NCBI RefSeq assembly: GCF_016908555.1
Contig: NZ_JAFBEE010000003.1
Span: 1 to 64,000 of the forward strand
Source of the DNA: Alkaliphilus hydrothermalis
GTDB lineage: Bacteria; Bacillota; Clostridia; Peptostreptococcales; Natronincolaceae
Length of the DNA: 64,000 nucleotides
Direction: 5' to 3'
The notes under the pieces were generated by a model. The model was given only the letters and a program-made list of their open reading frames with translations. It was not told the DNA's origin and did not search any database. Position numbers and translations under genes: made by a program. Shown in pieces: positions 7,048 to 15,995 of this stretch. How positions within the stretch are numbered: the first letter of the stretch is position 1; every line of letters starts with the position of its first letter.

Positions 7048-8253
7048 CTACACCGTTGATAATACTTCATCAGCCCATTTTAATGAGCTCAAATACAATT
7101 GCACTAACTTTTTCTTATCTATCCCTATTTCCTCAGCAATCACCTTAACCTCATCCCAGTTACCCTTTTCATAAGAATAAATCAATTCACATATAGGCCT
7201 TAAGATGCCTCTTTTGCATATAAGGGATTCTTTAATATCATCTGTAACTGATATTTCTAATAGGGCTTCATCCATGGTCTCATCTAATATTGCATCAATA
7301 TTACTAAATAAGCACATCATGGAGATCTCTTGTTTGCGTTTTTTGAAGCTACTATTATCTGCAATCAACTCTCCTAACTTGGCACGGACAAGGGATAATT
7401 TAACTAATTCTTCGGGTTTATTGGTCGAGAGATCTTGAAGCATCAAAATATTAATCCATCTCTCTATTTCTTTAAAACCCATATATATTAATGCTTTCTT
7501 AATGGAATATATTAAATCCTTATCTGAACGATTACTAATCACCTTTAACAATCGATAAGATAGATTAACATCTGTTTCAAACACTTTTGCCAATGTCTTA
7601 TAGGAGGGTTCATCTTTCTTTAATTCATTAATAATTCTAGCATATTGAACCTTATTAGACTTATTGTCATTAGTTTTTCCAATAATATTAGGCTTGCTAA
7701 AAAAATAACCCTGAAACAGGGTAAACCCCATATCTTTAGCCATTAGAAATTGCTCTTCAGTTTCTATTTTTTCTGCAAGTAGGATTTTATTTTGTTGTAG
7801 GGCTCGCTTAACTTCCATTTGTATTGTATCTAGAGGTGTAGCAATAAGATCATATTTTATAATGTCTGCTAATGGGACTATGGGGTATAGGTCATAATCC
7901 TCTATAAAATCGTCTAAAGCTATTTGATAACCCTTACTTTTTAAGAAAATCAATCTATTCAAAACTTCATCATCAACGGTAATATCTTCTAAAACTTCAA
8001 TGACAAGGCTTTTCGGATTTAATAACTCTAAAGTATCTGATAGTAAAAGGTCATAACCAAAATTTACAAATGCTGGTTTTCCATCTGCAATTCTATCTAT
8101 GCCAATCTCAAACAAGCCCCCTAGAACAGTTGCAGTGGCTTTAGTTGCTGTAGCCTGTCCAAAGCTTTTCGATTCTATATCCTCCCTAAATAATAATTCG
8201 TACCCATATACCTTAAGTGATTTACTGAATATGGGCTGTCTTGCAATAAACAA
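7048..8253 (-). CDS. EAL-HDOD signalling protein (YuxH/CdgJ type)
   Basis: 401 residues, TTG start at 8253 preceded by GGAGGGGG. It opens FIARQPIF...VYGYELLFRE, the hallmark of YuxH-type proteins, where EAL is replaced by ELL. The EAL-like half (1-200) keeps LDDF and GYFFSKP but lacks several catalytic acidic residues, so it is probably a c-di-GMP or protein interaction domain without activity. The C-terminal half (about 205-400) is an HDOD domain without the HD metal site. Homologues act in motility and pilus control. It is monocistronic and follows the pilin-like gene on the same strand. Confidence 0.88.
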   Translation of the reverse strand: MFIARQPIFSKSLKVYGYELLFREDIESKSFGQATATKATATVLGGLFEIGIDRIADGKPAFVNFGYDLLLSDTLELLNPKSLVIEVLEDITVDDEVLNRLIFLKSKGYQIALDDFIEDYDLYPIVPLADIIKYDLIATPLDTIQMEVKRALQQNKILLAEKIETEEQFLMAKDMGFTLFQGYFFSKPNIIGKTNDNKSNKVQYARIINELKKDEPSYKTLAKVFETDVNLSYRLLKVISNRSDKDLIYSIKKALIYMGFKEIERWINILMLQDLSTNKPEELVKLSLVRAKLGELIADNSSFKKRKQEISMMCLFSNIDAILDETMDEALLEISVTDDIKESLICKRGILRPICELIYSYEKGNWDEVKVIAEEIGIDKKKLVQLYLSSLKWADEVLSTV

Positions 8254-8530
8254 TTGAACCCCCTCCCCTGTTTATATTGTAGCCTTGGCATTCATCAATT
8301 TCACTATCAATAGACTCACCAAGCATGTTAATTTTTCAGTAATTTTCTTTTTCAGTATAATCTATGCCCACTTAATTAATAAATAAACTTTTAAATTAAT
8401 TAACCTTCACTCCCTTTATTCTCCAACAATCGCTATTTTTCCTGTGGATCGGGTGTGTGTTTTGGCAGTAAGATGATGCTGATGGACGTAAATATAGGCT
8501 ATCCGTTAAATACATCCCACATATGAAGAA

Positions 8531-8566
8531 AGTCCTGTCTATGAGATAATTCTCGTAAACAGGGCT
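8531..8566 (-). terminator. Terminator after the MATE gene; rest of 8254-8618 without a gene
   Basis: Stem AGTCCTGTCTATGAGA / TCTCGTAAACAGGGCT with two mismatches, followed by TTTT on the plus strand and AAAG on the other. It closes the marR-yidC-MATE operon. A 70-codon minus-strand reading over the same DNA (8396-8608) is an artefact of the hairpin. I see nothing else in 8254-8618. Confidence 0.65.
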
Positions 8567-8618
8567 TTTGCTATTTCTTAGATTTATGTGGTGTTCTGCA
8601 TTCTTCACTCCATTAATA

Positions 8619-9977
8619 CTATACTTCGTTTGCTTCTAAGCTAATTTTATACATCTCTTTCTTTAAAACATAGGCAGTGATTATAGCTGCCAATATATCT
8701 GCAATAGGGAAAGCTAACCATACCCCAAACAACTGTAGATTAAATATTCTAGGTAATATTAAAATTAATGGAATTAACAATATAAACTGTCTTAATAAAG
8801 ATAGAACGATTGCAGGCATTGCTTTACCTAAGGATTGAAATAGTGTAGCCCCAACAAACTGTATCCCTAACAAGGGAACCATGGCTATTACTATCCTGAA
8901 TACATAGGAGCCATCCTTAATAATGTTCACATCATCAGTAAATGCCCTTATAATAATATGAGGAATTGTTTCTCCAATAATCCATCCTAAAATGGCTATA
9001 ACGGTAGAGGCAATTATGGATAATTTCAGAACATGTTTTACTCTTTCTATCTTCTTAGCTCCATAATTAAACCCTGCTATTGGCTGCATACCCTGTACTA
9101 CCCCTAAAATAGGCATAAACAAGAAAGCTATTACCCTATTAACAATACCAAATATAGTAATAGCTATATCTCCACCAAATATCCGCAATGAATTATTCAC
9201 AACAATTGAAAAGATACTATTAGTTGATGACCTCGTAAATGCAGAGAACCCTACTGTAAATATTTCTTTAATTATCTTCCAATCGGGCTTTAGATGATGT
9301 AATTTTACCTTCAATGAGCTCTTGCCACTATACATGTAGTTCATGACATAGAGGAATGAAATAAATTGTGAAATAATTGTTGCTAAAGCAGCTCCTCTGA
9401 TACCTAGATCAAACACAAAAATAAATATTGGGTCTAGTATAATGTTTAGCCCTGCCCCTAATAGCATTGTTATCATTGCAACCTTTGCATTTCCTTCTGC
9501 CCTTATTAAGCTATTAGACATCATAGCAAATGAAAAGAACACACTACCAAAAAGAATTACTGTAATATATTCCTTGGCATAGGGTAACAAGGTTTCAGTG
9601 GCACCAAAAATGTATAATAATTGATCCGCAAAAACCAAACCAACTAATGAAAATAATAGACTTAAAACAAATATGGAAGTAAAAGCATTACCAGCAACCT
9701 GATCTGCCTTCTCAATTTCATCAGCTCCTAAATTTCTAGAAACAGCAGACGCAGCACCTATTCCTACCATTTGTGCAAATCCCATTATTAGCATCTGAAT
9801 AGGGAATGCTATAGCCAATCCGCCTATTGCTAATGGTCCTACACCTTGACCTATAAAAATAGTATCAACAACATTGTAAAGACCATTTACCATCATTGCA
9901 ATGGCAGCAGGTAATGACATTTGATATAGTAGTTTACCTACTTTTTCTGTTCCAAGCTTTTCACTTTGTGTTAACAT
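8619..9977 (-). CDS. MATE-family efflux transporter
   Basis: 453 residues from the ATG at 9977 (GGGAGGG, 6 bp upstream). Twelve hydrophobic segments in two homologous halves; typical MATE N-terminus LYQMSLPAAIAMMVNGLYN followed by VVDTIFIGQGVGPLAIGGLA. It exports drugs or metabolites in exchange for Na+ or H+ across the cytoplasmic membrane. It is last in a three-gene operon behind a MarR regulator and a YidC paralogue (58-bp gap), so a MarR ligand probably induces the pump. The substrate is not deducible. Confidence 0.92.
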   Translation of the reverse strand: MLTQSEKLGTEKVGKLLYQMSLPAAIAMMVNGLYNVVDTIFIGQGVGPLAIGGLAIAFPIQMLIMGFAQMVGIGAASAVSRNLGADEIEKADQVAGNAFTSIFVLSLLFSLVGLVFADQLLYIFGATETLLPYAKEYITVILFGSVFFSFAMMSNSLIRAEGNAKVAMITMLLGAGLNIILDPIFIFVFDLGIRGAALATIISQFISFLYVMNYMYSGKSSLKVKLHHLKPDWKIIKEIFTVGFSAFTRSSTNSIFSIVVNNSLRIFGGDIAITIFGIVNRVIAFLFMPILGVVQGMQPIAGFNYGAKKIERVKHVLKLSIIASTVIAILGWIIGETIPHIIIRAFTDDVNIIKDGSYVFRIVIAMVPLLGIQFVGATLFQSLGKAMPAIVLSLLRQFILLIPLILILPRIFNLQLFGVWLAFPIADILAAIITAYVLKKEMYKISLEANEV

Positions 9978-10035
9978 ATAATCCCTCCCAGTCCCCACCA
10001 TTTTTCATTTATTGTACTCCTTTTATACTATTCAA

Positions 10036-10695
10036 TCAATTTATCTCTGTTTGAATCTTCAAATTAGTTCTAGACAATATTAGCTGCTGTACAACTTGAA
10101 AACTATTGCTTGCCACCCAGTATAATGTTAATCCTGCAGAGAAACTTCGCCCCCACCAGAAGATCATAATAGGCATTACGTAATTTAAAATCTTTTGGCT
10201 TTGTCCATTGCTATTACTGGATGTTGTAATACTTGTTAAATAAGTTGTAAGTCCGGCCAGCAGTGGTAATACCACAGGATCCGGATCCACTAAATTTTTA
10301 AGCCATAAAAAATTTGTGCTTATGCTATGATAAATTTCTTCAGATGCAAAAACATATACTTCAGGGCTTCTCAATACTGTAAACAAACCGATAATGATTG
10401 GAAATTGAATTAATAGTGGTAAACATCCTCCAAATGGGCTTACGTTCCGTTCTTTATACAGTTCCATGGTTTTTGCATTCAACTTTTCCTGATCATTTTT
10501 ATACTTCTCCTGTATATCCTTGAGCTTTGGCTGCATAGCCTGTAGATCATTCATTGACTTGGTTTGTTTTAGAGTTAGTGGTAGCATAGAAAGCTTTACT
10601 AATACAGTAAAGGTAATAATGGACAAACCATAATTTCCTGTTATCCCATGAATTAATCTTAGTAGTAAACCTAGTGGTTGTGCTAATATATTCAA
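10036..10695 (-). CDS. YidC/Oxa1/Alb3-family membrane insertase (second paralogue)
   Basis: 219 residues with a TTG start at 10695 (AAGGAGG, 7 bp upstream). Contains the YidC core: GNYGLSIITFTVLVKLSMLPLT, then KLKDIQEKYKNDQEKL (cytoplasmic coiled loop), GGCLPLLIQFPIIIGLF, and LTLYWVASNSFQVVQQ. These segments correspond to the five-helix insertase fold. The usual genomic yidC lies in the rpmH-rnpA-yidC-jag cluster; this copy is instead between marR and a MATE gene. It may be a stress-induced insertase, possibly for the neighbouring transporter; that link is inference. Confidence 0.9.
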   Translation of the reverse strand: MNILAQPLGLLLRLIHGITGNYGLSIITFTVLVKLSMLPLTLKQTKSMNDLQAMQPKLKDIQEKYKNDQEKLNAKTMELYKERNVSPFGGCLPLLIQFPIIIGLFTVLRSPEVYVFASEEIYHSISTNFLWLKNLVDPDPVVLPLLAGLTTYLTSITTSSNSNGQSQKILNYVMPIMIFWWGRSFSAGLTLYWVASNSFQVVQQLILSRTNLKIQTEIN

Positions 10696-10734
10696 CGCTT
10701 AACCTCCTTAATGTTTGTACTGGCATTTTCATCG

Positions 10735-11157
10735 TTATATTTCCTCACTTAATACGCTATTTGCTTTTTGCATCAATTGAATAAATGAATTGAATTCTTT
10801 ATCCCCCATCTTGTTTTTAAGTAACTCGATTGTCCTAAAATACTCATTATACGTAGATTCAACAAGCTCTTTTCCCTTATCGGAAGTTGAGACAGTATAA
10901 CTTCTACCATCTGTTGGTGATGGTGTTTTAATCAAATACTCCTTCTTAATTAAGGAATTAATCATAGATGTTACTGAAGGCTTAGAAATCCTAAAAAAAT
11001 TACTTATCATCAAGGGTGTAACTGGTTCACTTTGTTTTTGTGTGAATATTAGCACTCCCATTTCACTAGGCCTGATGGGTATATCCCTCTTTGCATTCAT
11101 TTGAAGACGGTTAAACAATGTTACTGTATCTGCGCCGATCATAATATCATTATCCAT
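10735..11157 (-). CDS. MarR-family transcriptional regulator
   Basis: 140 residues. The winged-helix core is visible (about 30-100: TPLMISNFFRISKPSVTSMINSLI then LIKTPSPTDGRSYTVSTSDKG, the DxR wing). ATG at 11157 follows GGAGGTG. It is first in the operon with YidC2 and MATE. The palindrome TAGTTAGTCTGTCTAACTA at the promoter start site is the likely self-operator. Confidence 0.92.
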   Translation of the reverse strand: MDNDIMIGADTVTLFNRLQMNAKRDIPIRPSEMGVLIFTQKQSEPVTPLMISNFFRISKPSVTSMINSLIKKEYLIKTPSPTDGRSYTVSTSDKGKELVESTYNEYFRTIELLKNKMGDKEFNSFIQLMQKANSVLSEEI

Positions 11158-11171
11158 TCTACACCTCCATA

Positions 11172-11220
11172 TAGTTAGTCTGTCTAACTACATTTTAATC
11201 TAAATCTGTTTTTATGTCAA
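11172..11220 (-). promoter_or_regulatory. Promoter and palindromic MarR operator
   Basis: Minus-strand -35 TTGACA (11215-11220), 17-bp spacer, -10 TAAAAT (11192-11197). The perfect 7-5-7 inverted repeat TAGTTAGTCTGTCTAACTA (11172-11190) covers the start site. Confidence 0.85.
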
Positions 11221-11233
11221 TACAAATCAAAAA

Positions 11234-11255
11234 ACACCTATCAATAGATAGATGT
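11234..11255 (-). terminator. Terminator of the ABC exporter operon
   Basis: Minus-strand stem ACATCTATC / GATAGGTGT, 4-nt loop, followed by TTTTTTG. It lies 46 bp beyond the permease stop. Confidence 0.8.
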
Positions 11256-11301
11256 TTCGTTTAACCACTCCCTGACAGGTTTCACTACTGAGAGGACCTT
11301 T

Positions 11302-12951
11302 TTATATCTCTAACCGTTTCCACACCCTTATAAAGACTGTTTTTGATAACAAATATGCTGCGACCACTGTTGTAACTGAAAGTATAATCACTATAGGAAG
11401 GTTGATGATAACACTTATATCAGATAGAATGATAATCTCTGATACAATATCTTTAGCCAGAAACAAAGCTATACTTCCAGCAGATAAAATGCCATAAAGT
11501 AAAGGAAGTACTAAAGTGATAAGATTCCCTAAAAAAGCATTATTCTCAAAAAAATCAGTTAATGATAATAGTTCACCTGTTATATATATAGCTGAACTTC
11601 CATATAGTATAAAAAACATGCTCAAGATCGATAGTGATATCAATTGTATGCTTAAGCCATTTACTACTGAATATGCAATAATACCCACAATACTTATGAC
11701 ATAAGCGGGAATAAAAAACATATTACACTGCATATTAAATACCTTTCCCCCTTCTAATGGCATAACCTTGAGAAGCCAGTAACGTTTCTTCCAAAGACTT
11801 TTATCCTTCGTTATGTCAGCGGGTATAAATAGAATTGAGACAGCAATAATATTGAATATTGACGCGATAGTTATTAACAAAGAAACACCTAACAATGGAT
11901 TGTTGGAGAATAGACCACCATATAAAAAAGTAAATATCGCGAACAAATAGAAAAAAAACAATAAGGCTGAACCCATAATCATTTCATTATTTCTAATCGC
12001 CATCTTCCATTCAGTTTTTATCCACTCAATTATCTCATTCCTTTTGCCTTCTTTGCATTCATCAGATTCAATTGATTTTTTCTTATTATCTTGGTTTTCA
12101 ACAAGTTGATTTTTTGCCCATCCTTCAAAAAACATTCTTTTTGAGATCATAAATGCAATTGTTATAAACAGTATGGATACCATCAATAAAAACAGCGCAG
12201 GATATGCAGGCCACTCACCAATAACCATAGAATAAACAAGTCTTATACTCGCTGTTATAGGAACTATATCAGACACCCATGGTTTTTCTAATAATTCAAC
12301 AACCTTAATTATATAAGTAGTGGATACATCCTGAGTTCTAGCAAAAAGTACTGCAAAAGATATATTTATTGCAAAAGTAATAATTGATGTTGCAATGTTG
12401 AATACTTTTACTGATACTATTCTTGACCCTACCATCGCAACCATAACACCAATTGCACAAGGTATTATCGAGATCATAATATATAAAGGTAATATTGAAA
12501 TGTAATAAGCAAATGGGGCATTTACCCACATACCTAATGCTACAAGAAAAGGGAAAAACAAAAACAGCATAGATTTAATACTGCTAATTATATGTTCAAA
12601 AAACTTAAATAAAAAAACATAATTTAATGGAACGGGGATTGTGATTAAATAATTCATATCAGGCGATTTATAAAAATTTCGAATAAAGGTGCTGATACTC
12701 TGTACAAATGATGTAAGATATATCCAGATAACAGCCACAAAAAAGAATACAATTAGTATACCATTAACCACCTCATCCGAAATGGCAATATTACTAAAAA
12801 TATTTTTATAAAGTATGTTAATAAATACTATCTGACCAGTTATTATTGCTATTGCAATTGATAGCGTCCTCACAAATACTTTTGTGTCTTTGAACAAACT
12901 ATTTTTTAAGACTAAAAATCGCAATTTTATAAACCACTTAATATAATTCAT
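11302..12951 (-). CDS. ABC-2-type exporter permease
   Basis: 549 residues with about 12 hydrophobic segments in two halves separated by a charged cytoplasmic stretch (near residues 285-315, KKKSIESDECKEGKRNE). It starts 6 bp after the ATPase gene stop and is translated from ATG at 12951 with GGAGGGAT. Large two-domain ABC-2 permeases of this type pair with a single ATPase, here the adjacent gene. The substrate (lipid, peptide or antibiotic) cannot be told from sequence. Confidence 0.82.
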   Translation of the reverse strand: MNYIKWFIKLRFLVLKNSLFKDTKVFVRTLSIAIAIITGQIVFINILYKNIFSNIAISDEVVNGILIVFFFVAVIWIYLTSFVQSISTFIRNFYKSPDMNYLITIPVPLNYVFLFKFFEHIISSIKSMLFLFFPFLVALGMWVNAPFAYYISILPLYIMISIIPCAIGVMVAMVGSRIVSVKVFNIATSIITFAINISFAVLFARTQDVSTTYIIKVVELLEKPWVSDIVPITASIRLVYSMVIGEWPAYPALFLLMVSILFITIAFMISKRMFFEGWAKNQLVENQDNKKKSIESDECKEGKRNEIIEWIKTEWKMAIRNNEMIMGSALLFFFYLFAIFTFLYGGLFSNNPLLGVSLLITIASIFNIIAVSILFIPADITKDKSLWKKRYWLLKVMPLEGGKVFNMQCNMFFIPAYVISIVGIIAYSVVNGLSIQLISLSILSMFFILYGSSAIYITGELLSLTDFFENNAFLGNLITLVLPLLYGILSAGSIALFLAKDIVSEIIILSDISVIINLPIVIILSVTTVVAAYLLSKTVFIRVWKRLEI

Positions 12952-12957
12952 GTTACT

Positions 12958-13695
12958 TTATCCCTCCTTCCTGCCTTCAGTTATATTCAAGAAAATATCC
13001 TCAAGTGTTGATCCAAAGACTTTGTATTTTTCTTTCAGCTCCTCAAATGAACCTTCTGCTATCAATTCACCCTGATTTACTATACCAATTCTGTCACATA
13101 GTTTTTCAGCGATTTCTAGCACATGAGTTGTGAATAAAACTGCCGAACCTTCATCAGCATACTTTCTAATCAAATCTTTGGCAGCTCTTGCGCTGGAAGC
13201 ATCTAGACCATTTGTAGGTTCATCAAGAAAGATAACTGAAGGATTGTGCAGAAGCGCAGCACAGAGAGTAATTTTCCTTCTCATACCATGTGAATATGTT
13301 CCGATGAGCTTATCGGCATCATTCGTCATCTGAAGTTCTTCTAGTAAAGAGTTAATCTTTCTTACTGTATCATTACTTTTTCTTTTCATATAAACATCTG
13401 AAACCACATTTAGAAATTCTCTACCCGTGAGCTTATCATATAAATATGGATTATCAGGGACATAGCCAAAATTTTTCTTGGCTTCTAGTGGCTGACTCAC
13501 AATATCATAACCACATATTTTAATAACCCCTGAAGTGGGCTTTAGAAGTCCAGTACATGCTTTTATTGTTGTCGTCTTACCTGCTCCATTGTGCCCTAAA
13601 AAACCATATATCTCTCCTGGTTTTATTTTAAAACTAATATTCTTAACCGCTTCCTTTTTTCCATAGTTTTTTACAAGATTATTCACCTCTAACAT
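12958..13695 (-). CDS. ABC transporter ATP-binding protein
   Basis: 245 residues from ATG 13695 (GGGAGGAG, 9 bp upstream). Walker A GHNGAGKTT, signature YSHGMRRK, Walker B VIFLDEPTNGLD, H-loop TTH are all intact. It belongs to the single-domain exporter ATPase class (CcmA/YtrB-like). It is co-transcribed with the permease at 11302-12951. No dedicated regulator is adjacent; the XRE-membrane protein pair upstream is separated by 76 bp. Confidence 0.93.
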   Translation of the reverse strand: MLEVNNLVKNYGKKEAVKNISFKIKPGEIYGFLGHNGAGKTTTIKACTGLLKPTSGVIKICGYDIVSQPLEAKKNFGYVPDNPYLYDKLTGREFLNVVSDVYMKRKSNDTVRKINSLLEELQMTNDADKLIGTYSHGMRRKITLCAALLHNPSVIFLDEPTNGLDASSARAAKDLIRKYADEGSAVLFTTHVLEIAEKLCDRIGIVNQGELIAEGSFEELKEKYKVFGSTLEDIFLNITEGRKEG

Positions 13696-13770
13696 AAAAA
13701 CTACTCCTCCCAAAAATTTCTACTTTAAACGGATTCACCATAAATATTTCCTATTATTACTCATGGTACT

Positions 13771-14193
13771 CTACATATTCCTTTTTTCCCATAATCGAAG
13801 AATAATCTTATATAGAAAAAATAGAAATAGCGTAACAAAAAAACTCACTGAAAACCCGCCAAAAATACCTCTAATATTCATCCCTATCTTTGAAAAAACA
13901 GTAAGCGCTGTTAGAATGCCGGTCAATAATGGAATTAGAAAAACAAAGTAAATCTGCTCTTTTTTGTTCATTGGAACAGGGTACGTCATGGGGATACCTT
14001 TTATCGCTAATGTAAAAAATTGAGCTAATGATGCAATAAACCAAACTAAAAAGAAGTCAAGTGTATCCATAAGAGTTTGATTCAAGATAAACCACCGATA
14101 CAATAGCACTGCAAATATTCCAAACCAAAAAATCGTATAGCCAATGCTTTTCGCTATTTTAACATCTGCACTTACTCTTTCATCATTTTTCAT
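13771..14193 (-). CDS. Four-helix membrane protein linked to an XRE regulator (DUF6773-like)
   Basis: 140 residues with four membrane helices (about 17-36, 45-65, 83-102, 110-133) and charged ends. Its start overlaps the XRE gene by 11 bp, implying translational coupling. Such XRE + small membrane protein pairs are common in Firmicutes; the membrane protein may sequester or sense for the regulator. The family assignment is tentative. Confidence 0.65.
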   Translation of the reverse strand: MKNDERVSADVKIAKSIGYTIFWFGIFAVLLYRWFILNQTLMDTLDFFLVWFIASLAQFFTLAIKGIPMTYPVPMNKKEQIYFVFLIPLLTGILTALTVFSKIGMNIRGIFGGFSVSFFVTLFLFFLYKIILRLWEKRNM

Positions 14194-14404
14194 TTACATC
14201 CTCCTCTAACCAAAATAATTGATCAAGAGACTTATTTAGAACTTTGCATAACTTAAGCCCTAAGGCTATTGTTGGGTTATATTTCTCTTTCTCTATAAGA
14301 CCAATCGTTTGTCTTGTTACACCTACTTTTTCAGCAAGCTCTTCTTGAGTGAGTTGTTTTTCAATACGGCTTAGTTTAACACTGTTCTTAACTATATAAA
14401 TCAC
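14183..14404 (-). CDS. Short XRE/Cro-type regulator
   Basis: About 70 residues: a helix-turn-helix (RIEKQLTQEELAEKVGVTR then QTIGLIEKEKYNPTIALGL) with the short tail of YozG-like regulators. The start is uncertain: GTG at 14404 gives the longest frame, but the ribosome site AGGTGA overlaps that GTG, so a non-canonical codon a few bases further on may be used. It is autoregulated, judging by the long inverted repeat across its promoter. Confidence 0.85.
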   Translation of the reverse strand: MIYIVKNSVKLSRIEKQLTQEELAEKVGVTRQTIGLIEKEKYNPTIALGLKLCKVLNKSLDQLFWLEEDVNEK

Positions 14405-14421
14405 CTCGATTTTTAATAAAT

Positions 14422-14475
14422 AAATGCAAAGTATATATTACATATAATTGTAATATATATTTTGCATTTAGTCAA
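14422..14475 (-). promoter_or_regulatory. Promoter embedded in a 21-bp inverted repeat
   Basis: Arms at 14422-14442 and 14449-14469 (AAATGCAAA...TATATTACA type) are inverted with a single mismatch, 6 bp apart. Minus-strand -35 TTGACT (14470-14475), 17-bp spacer, -10 TACAAT (14447-14452): the second arm fills the spacer and the first lies at +1 onward. Likely operator for the XRE protein. Confidence 0.7.
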
Positions 14476-14655
14476 GAAAAAGAAATTCAGGTTTTAAATG
14501 GAATAAAAATTAATAATAAAACTTAGAATCGGAAGCTTATCTTAAATTGGTTTTGTGAAACTAATCATTCTTACTATAATGTATTTGAATTTATTTATAT
14601 TCCTTATGAATAGAGCTCTTTAAGGTTGCTAAGCGTATATATAAAAATGAAATGC

Positions 14656-15309
14656 TTAATCTGAAATCTTTTCAAATATATAATATTCCGCAGTATGTTT
14701 ATACCTAGGTCCTTTCATTAACTTTTTTACCTTGGTAATATCTATAGGTCTATCCCGTTTAAAGGTAAAATATCTCTCCAAATCCTCGTTTGAAAAATTA
14801 TACTTACCGTTACCATATTCTAAAACCCCAATAAACTCAAACTCTGCATCTACATATGCCATTGCAGCATCTCCATGACTATCATTAGCTAATAATACGC
14901 CTCCCTTTTTTAAATATTTTTTACAGGCTTGAGAGATGAATCCTGCATATTGTGATATTAATAGGTCACAATATCCTTTAGAAACCGAAAGATTCATCCA
15001 ATAATCCTTTGGTTCAAATCTAACTATGGTCCTATCACTATATATTTTATTGCTCTCTATATAATTAATAATCTCTTTCTCATTTTTAAAAAACTTTAAT
15101 GCTTTCTTATCTGTATCCACATAAATCACTTCTGGAATTATAAAAGAAGGTGTAATGTGAATATAAGAACCAGGATACATAGCTTTTTTAATAGAAAACT
15201 GTTTAGCCATTTCTGAAAAAACATGGTATCTATCAAATGATTTGCTTTCATCCTTATGTAAGGATGTGTTTATATAGTTCTTATATTCTTCAATTGCATT
15301 ATATGTCAT
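14656..15309 (-). CDS. Predicted Rossmann-fold protein, SAM-methyltransferase-like
   Basis: 217 residues; ATG 15309 after AGGGGTG. The middle resembles a class I methyltransferase scaffold (PGSYIHITPSFIIPEVIYVDTD; then YCDLLISQYAGFIS and LKKGGVLLANDSHGD), but the glycine-rich SAM loop is replaced by PGSYIHITPS, so binding is doubtful. It lies beside a frameshifted genuine methyltransferase and MerR regulator. Function unknown. Confidence 0.55.
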   Translation of the reverse strand: MTYNAIEEYKNYINTSLHKDESKSFDRYHVFSEMAKQFSIKKAMYPGSYIHITPSFIIPEVIYVDTDKKALKFFKNEKEIINYIESNKIYSDRTIVRFEPKDYWMNLSVSKGYCDLLISQYAGFISQACKKYLKKGGVLLANDSHGDAAMAYVDAEFEFIGVLEYGNGKYNFSNEDLERYFTFKRDRPIDITKVKKLMKGPRYKHTAEYYIFEKISD

Positions 15310-15372
15310 TTTATCACCCCTAATAAAGTGAGATTTCGATCTCTATCTTGTCACTTTAACCTTTCTAGCTTT

Positions 15373-15995
15373 CTAAGGCTTGTCAGCATATCCAACAACC
15401 CAGCTTCCTACAATTTCAGCTTTAATATTTACAAATCCAGCATCCTTAAGTATAGATTTCATTTCCTCAATGCCTAATGTTTTATGTTTGTTTTCAATAT
15501 CTTGCTTATGATGTCCTCCATTTTTAAAATCTATTGCTACTATGCGTCCAGAAGGTTTTATTACCCTAAACAGTTCTTTATTTGCTTTATCTGGGTCTTT
15601 CAAATGATGCCAAACCGCCACAATAATTCCTACATCAGCAGAATTGTCTTCCACAGGAAGATATGCACAATCGCCTTTCCTTATGTCAATACTATTATTC
15701 AAACGTTTTTTATCCACTTGTCTTCGGAGTTTAGCAAGCATTTCATCAGATATATCTACACTAATTACTTTTCCATCTACTAACCTTTTAGTAATCTCTA
15801 AACTATAAAATCCTGAACCACATCCAGAATCTACTATGACTTCATCGCCTTTAAGACTTAGTATATTAAGCATTAAAGGTAAGGGATTCCCAAGAGTTGT
15901 ACTTCAAGTATTTTCCGAGGCCAACCGCTCATCATCCATGCTGAAACTTTTCCTGTAATGCCAGAAAATTCAGTTTTCTGTGTTTGATCTTTCAT
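15373..15995 (-). pseudogene. Class I SAM-dependent methyltransferase, frameshifted
   Basis: The gene starts at ATG 15993-15995 (GGAGGAGAT upstream; ATGA overlap with the MerR stop) and reads MKDQTQKTEFSG...GWPRKILEVQLLG. It then needs one extra G in the GGG at 15889-15891 to continue as GNPLPLMLNILSLKGDEVIVD. The rest is a standard methyltransferase: SAM loop DSGCGSGFYSL, acidic residue VDIS, GDCAYLPV, VAVWHHLKDP. Without the shift only a 166-residue C-terminal open frame remains. It is a recent single-base lesion or a base error; an RNA or small-molecule substrate is unknown. Confidence 0.75.

Noticed and set aside
8396..8608. 70-codon minus-strand open frame
   Set aside because: It runs through the terminator hairpin at 8531-8566, lacks a ribosome site and looks like no protein.
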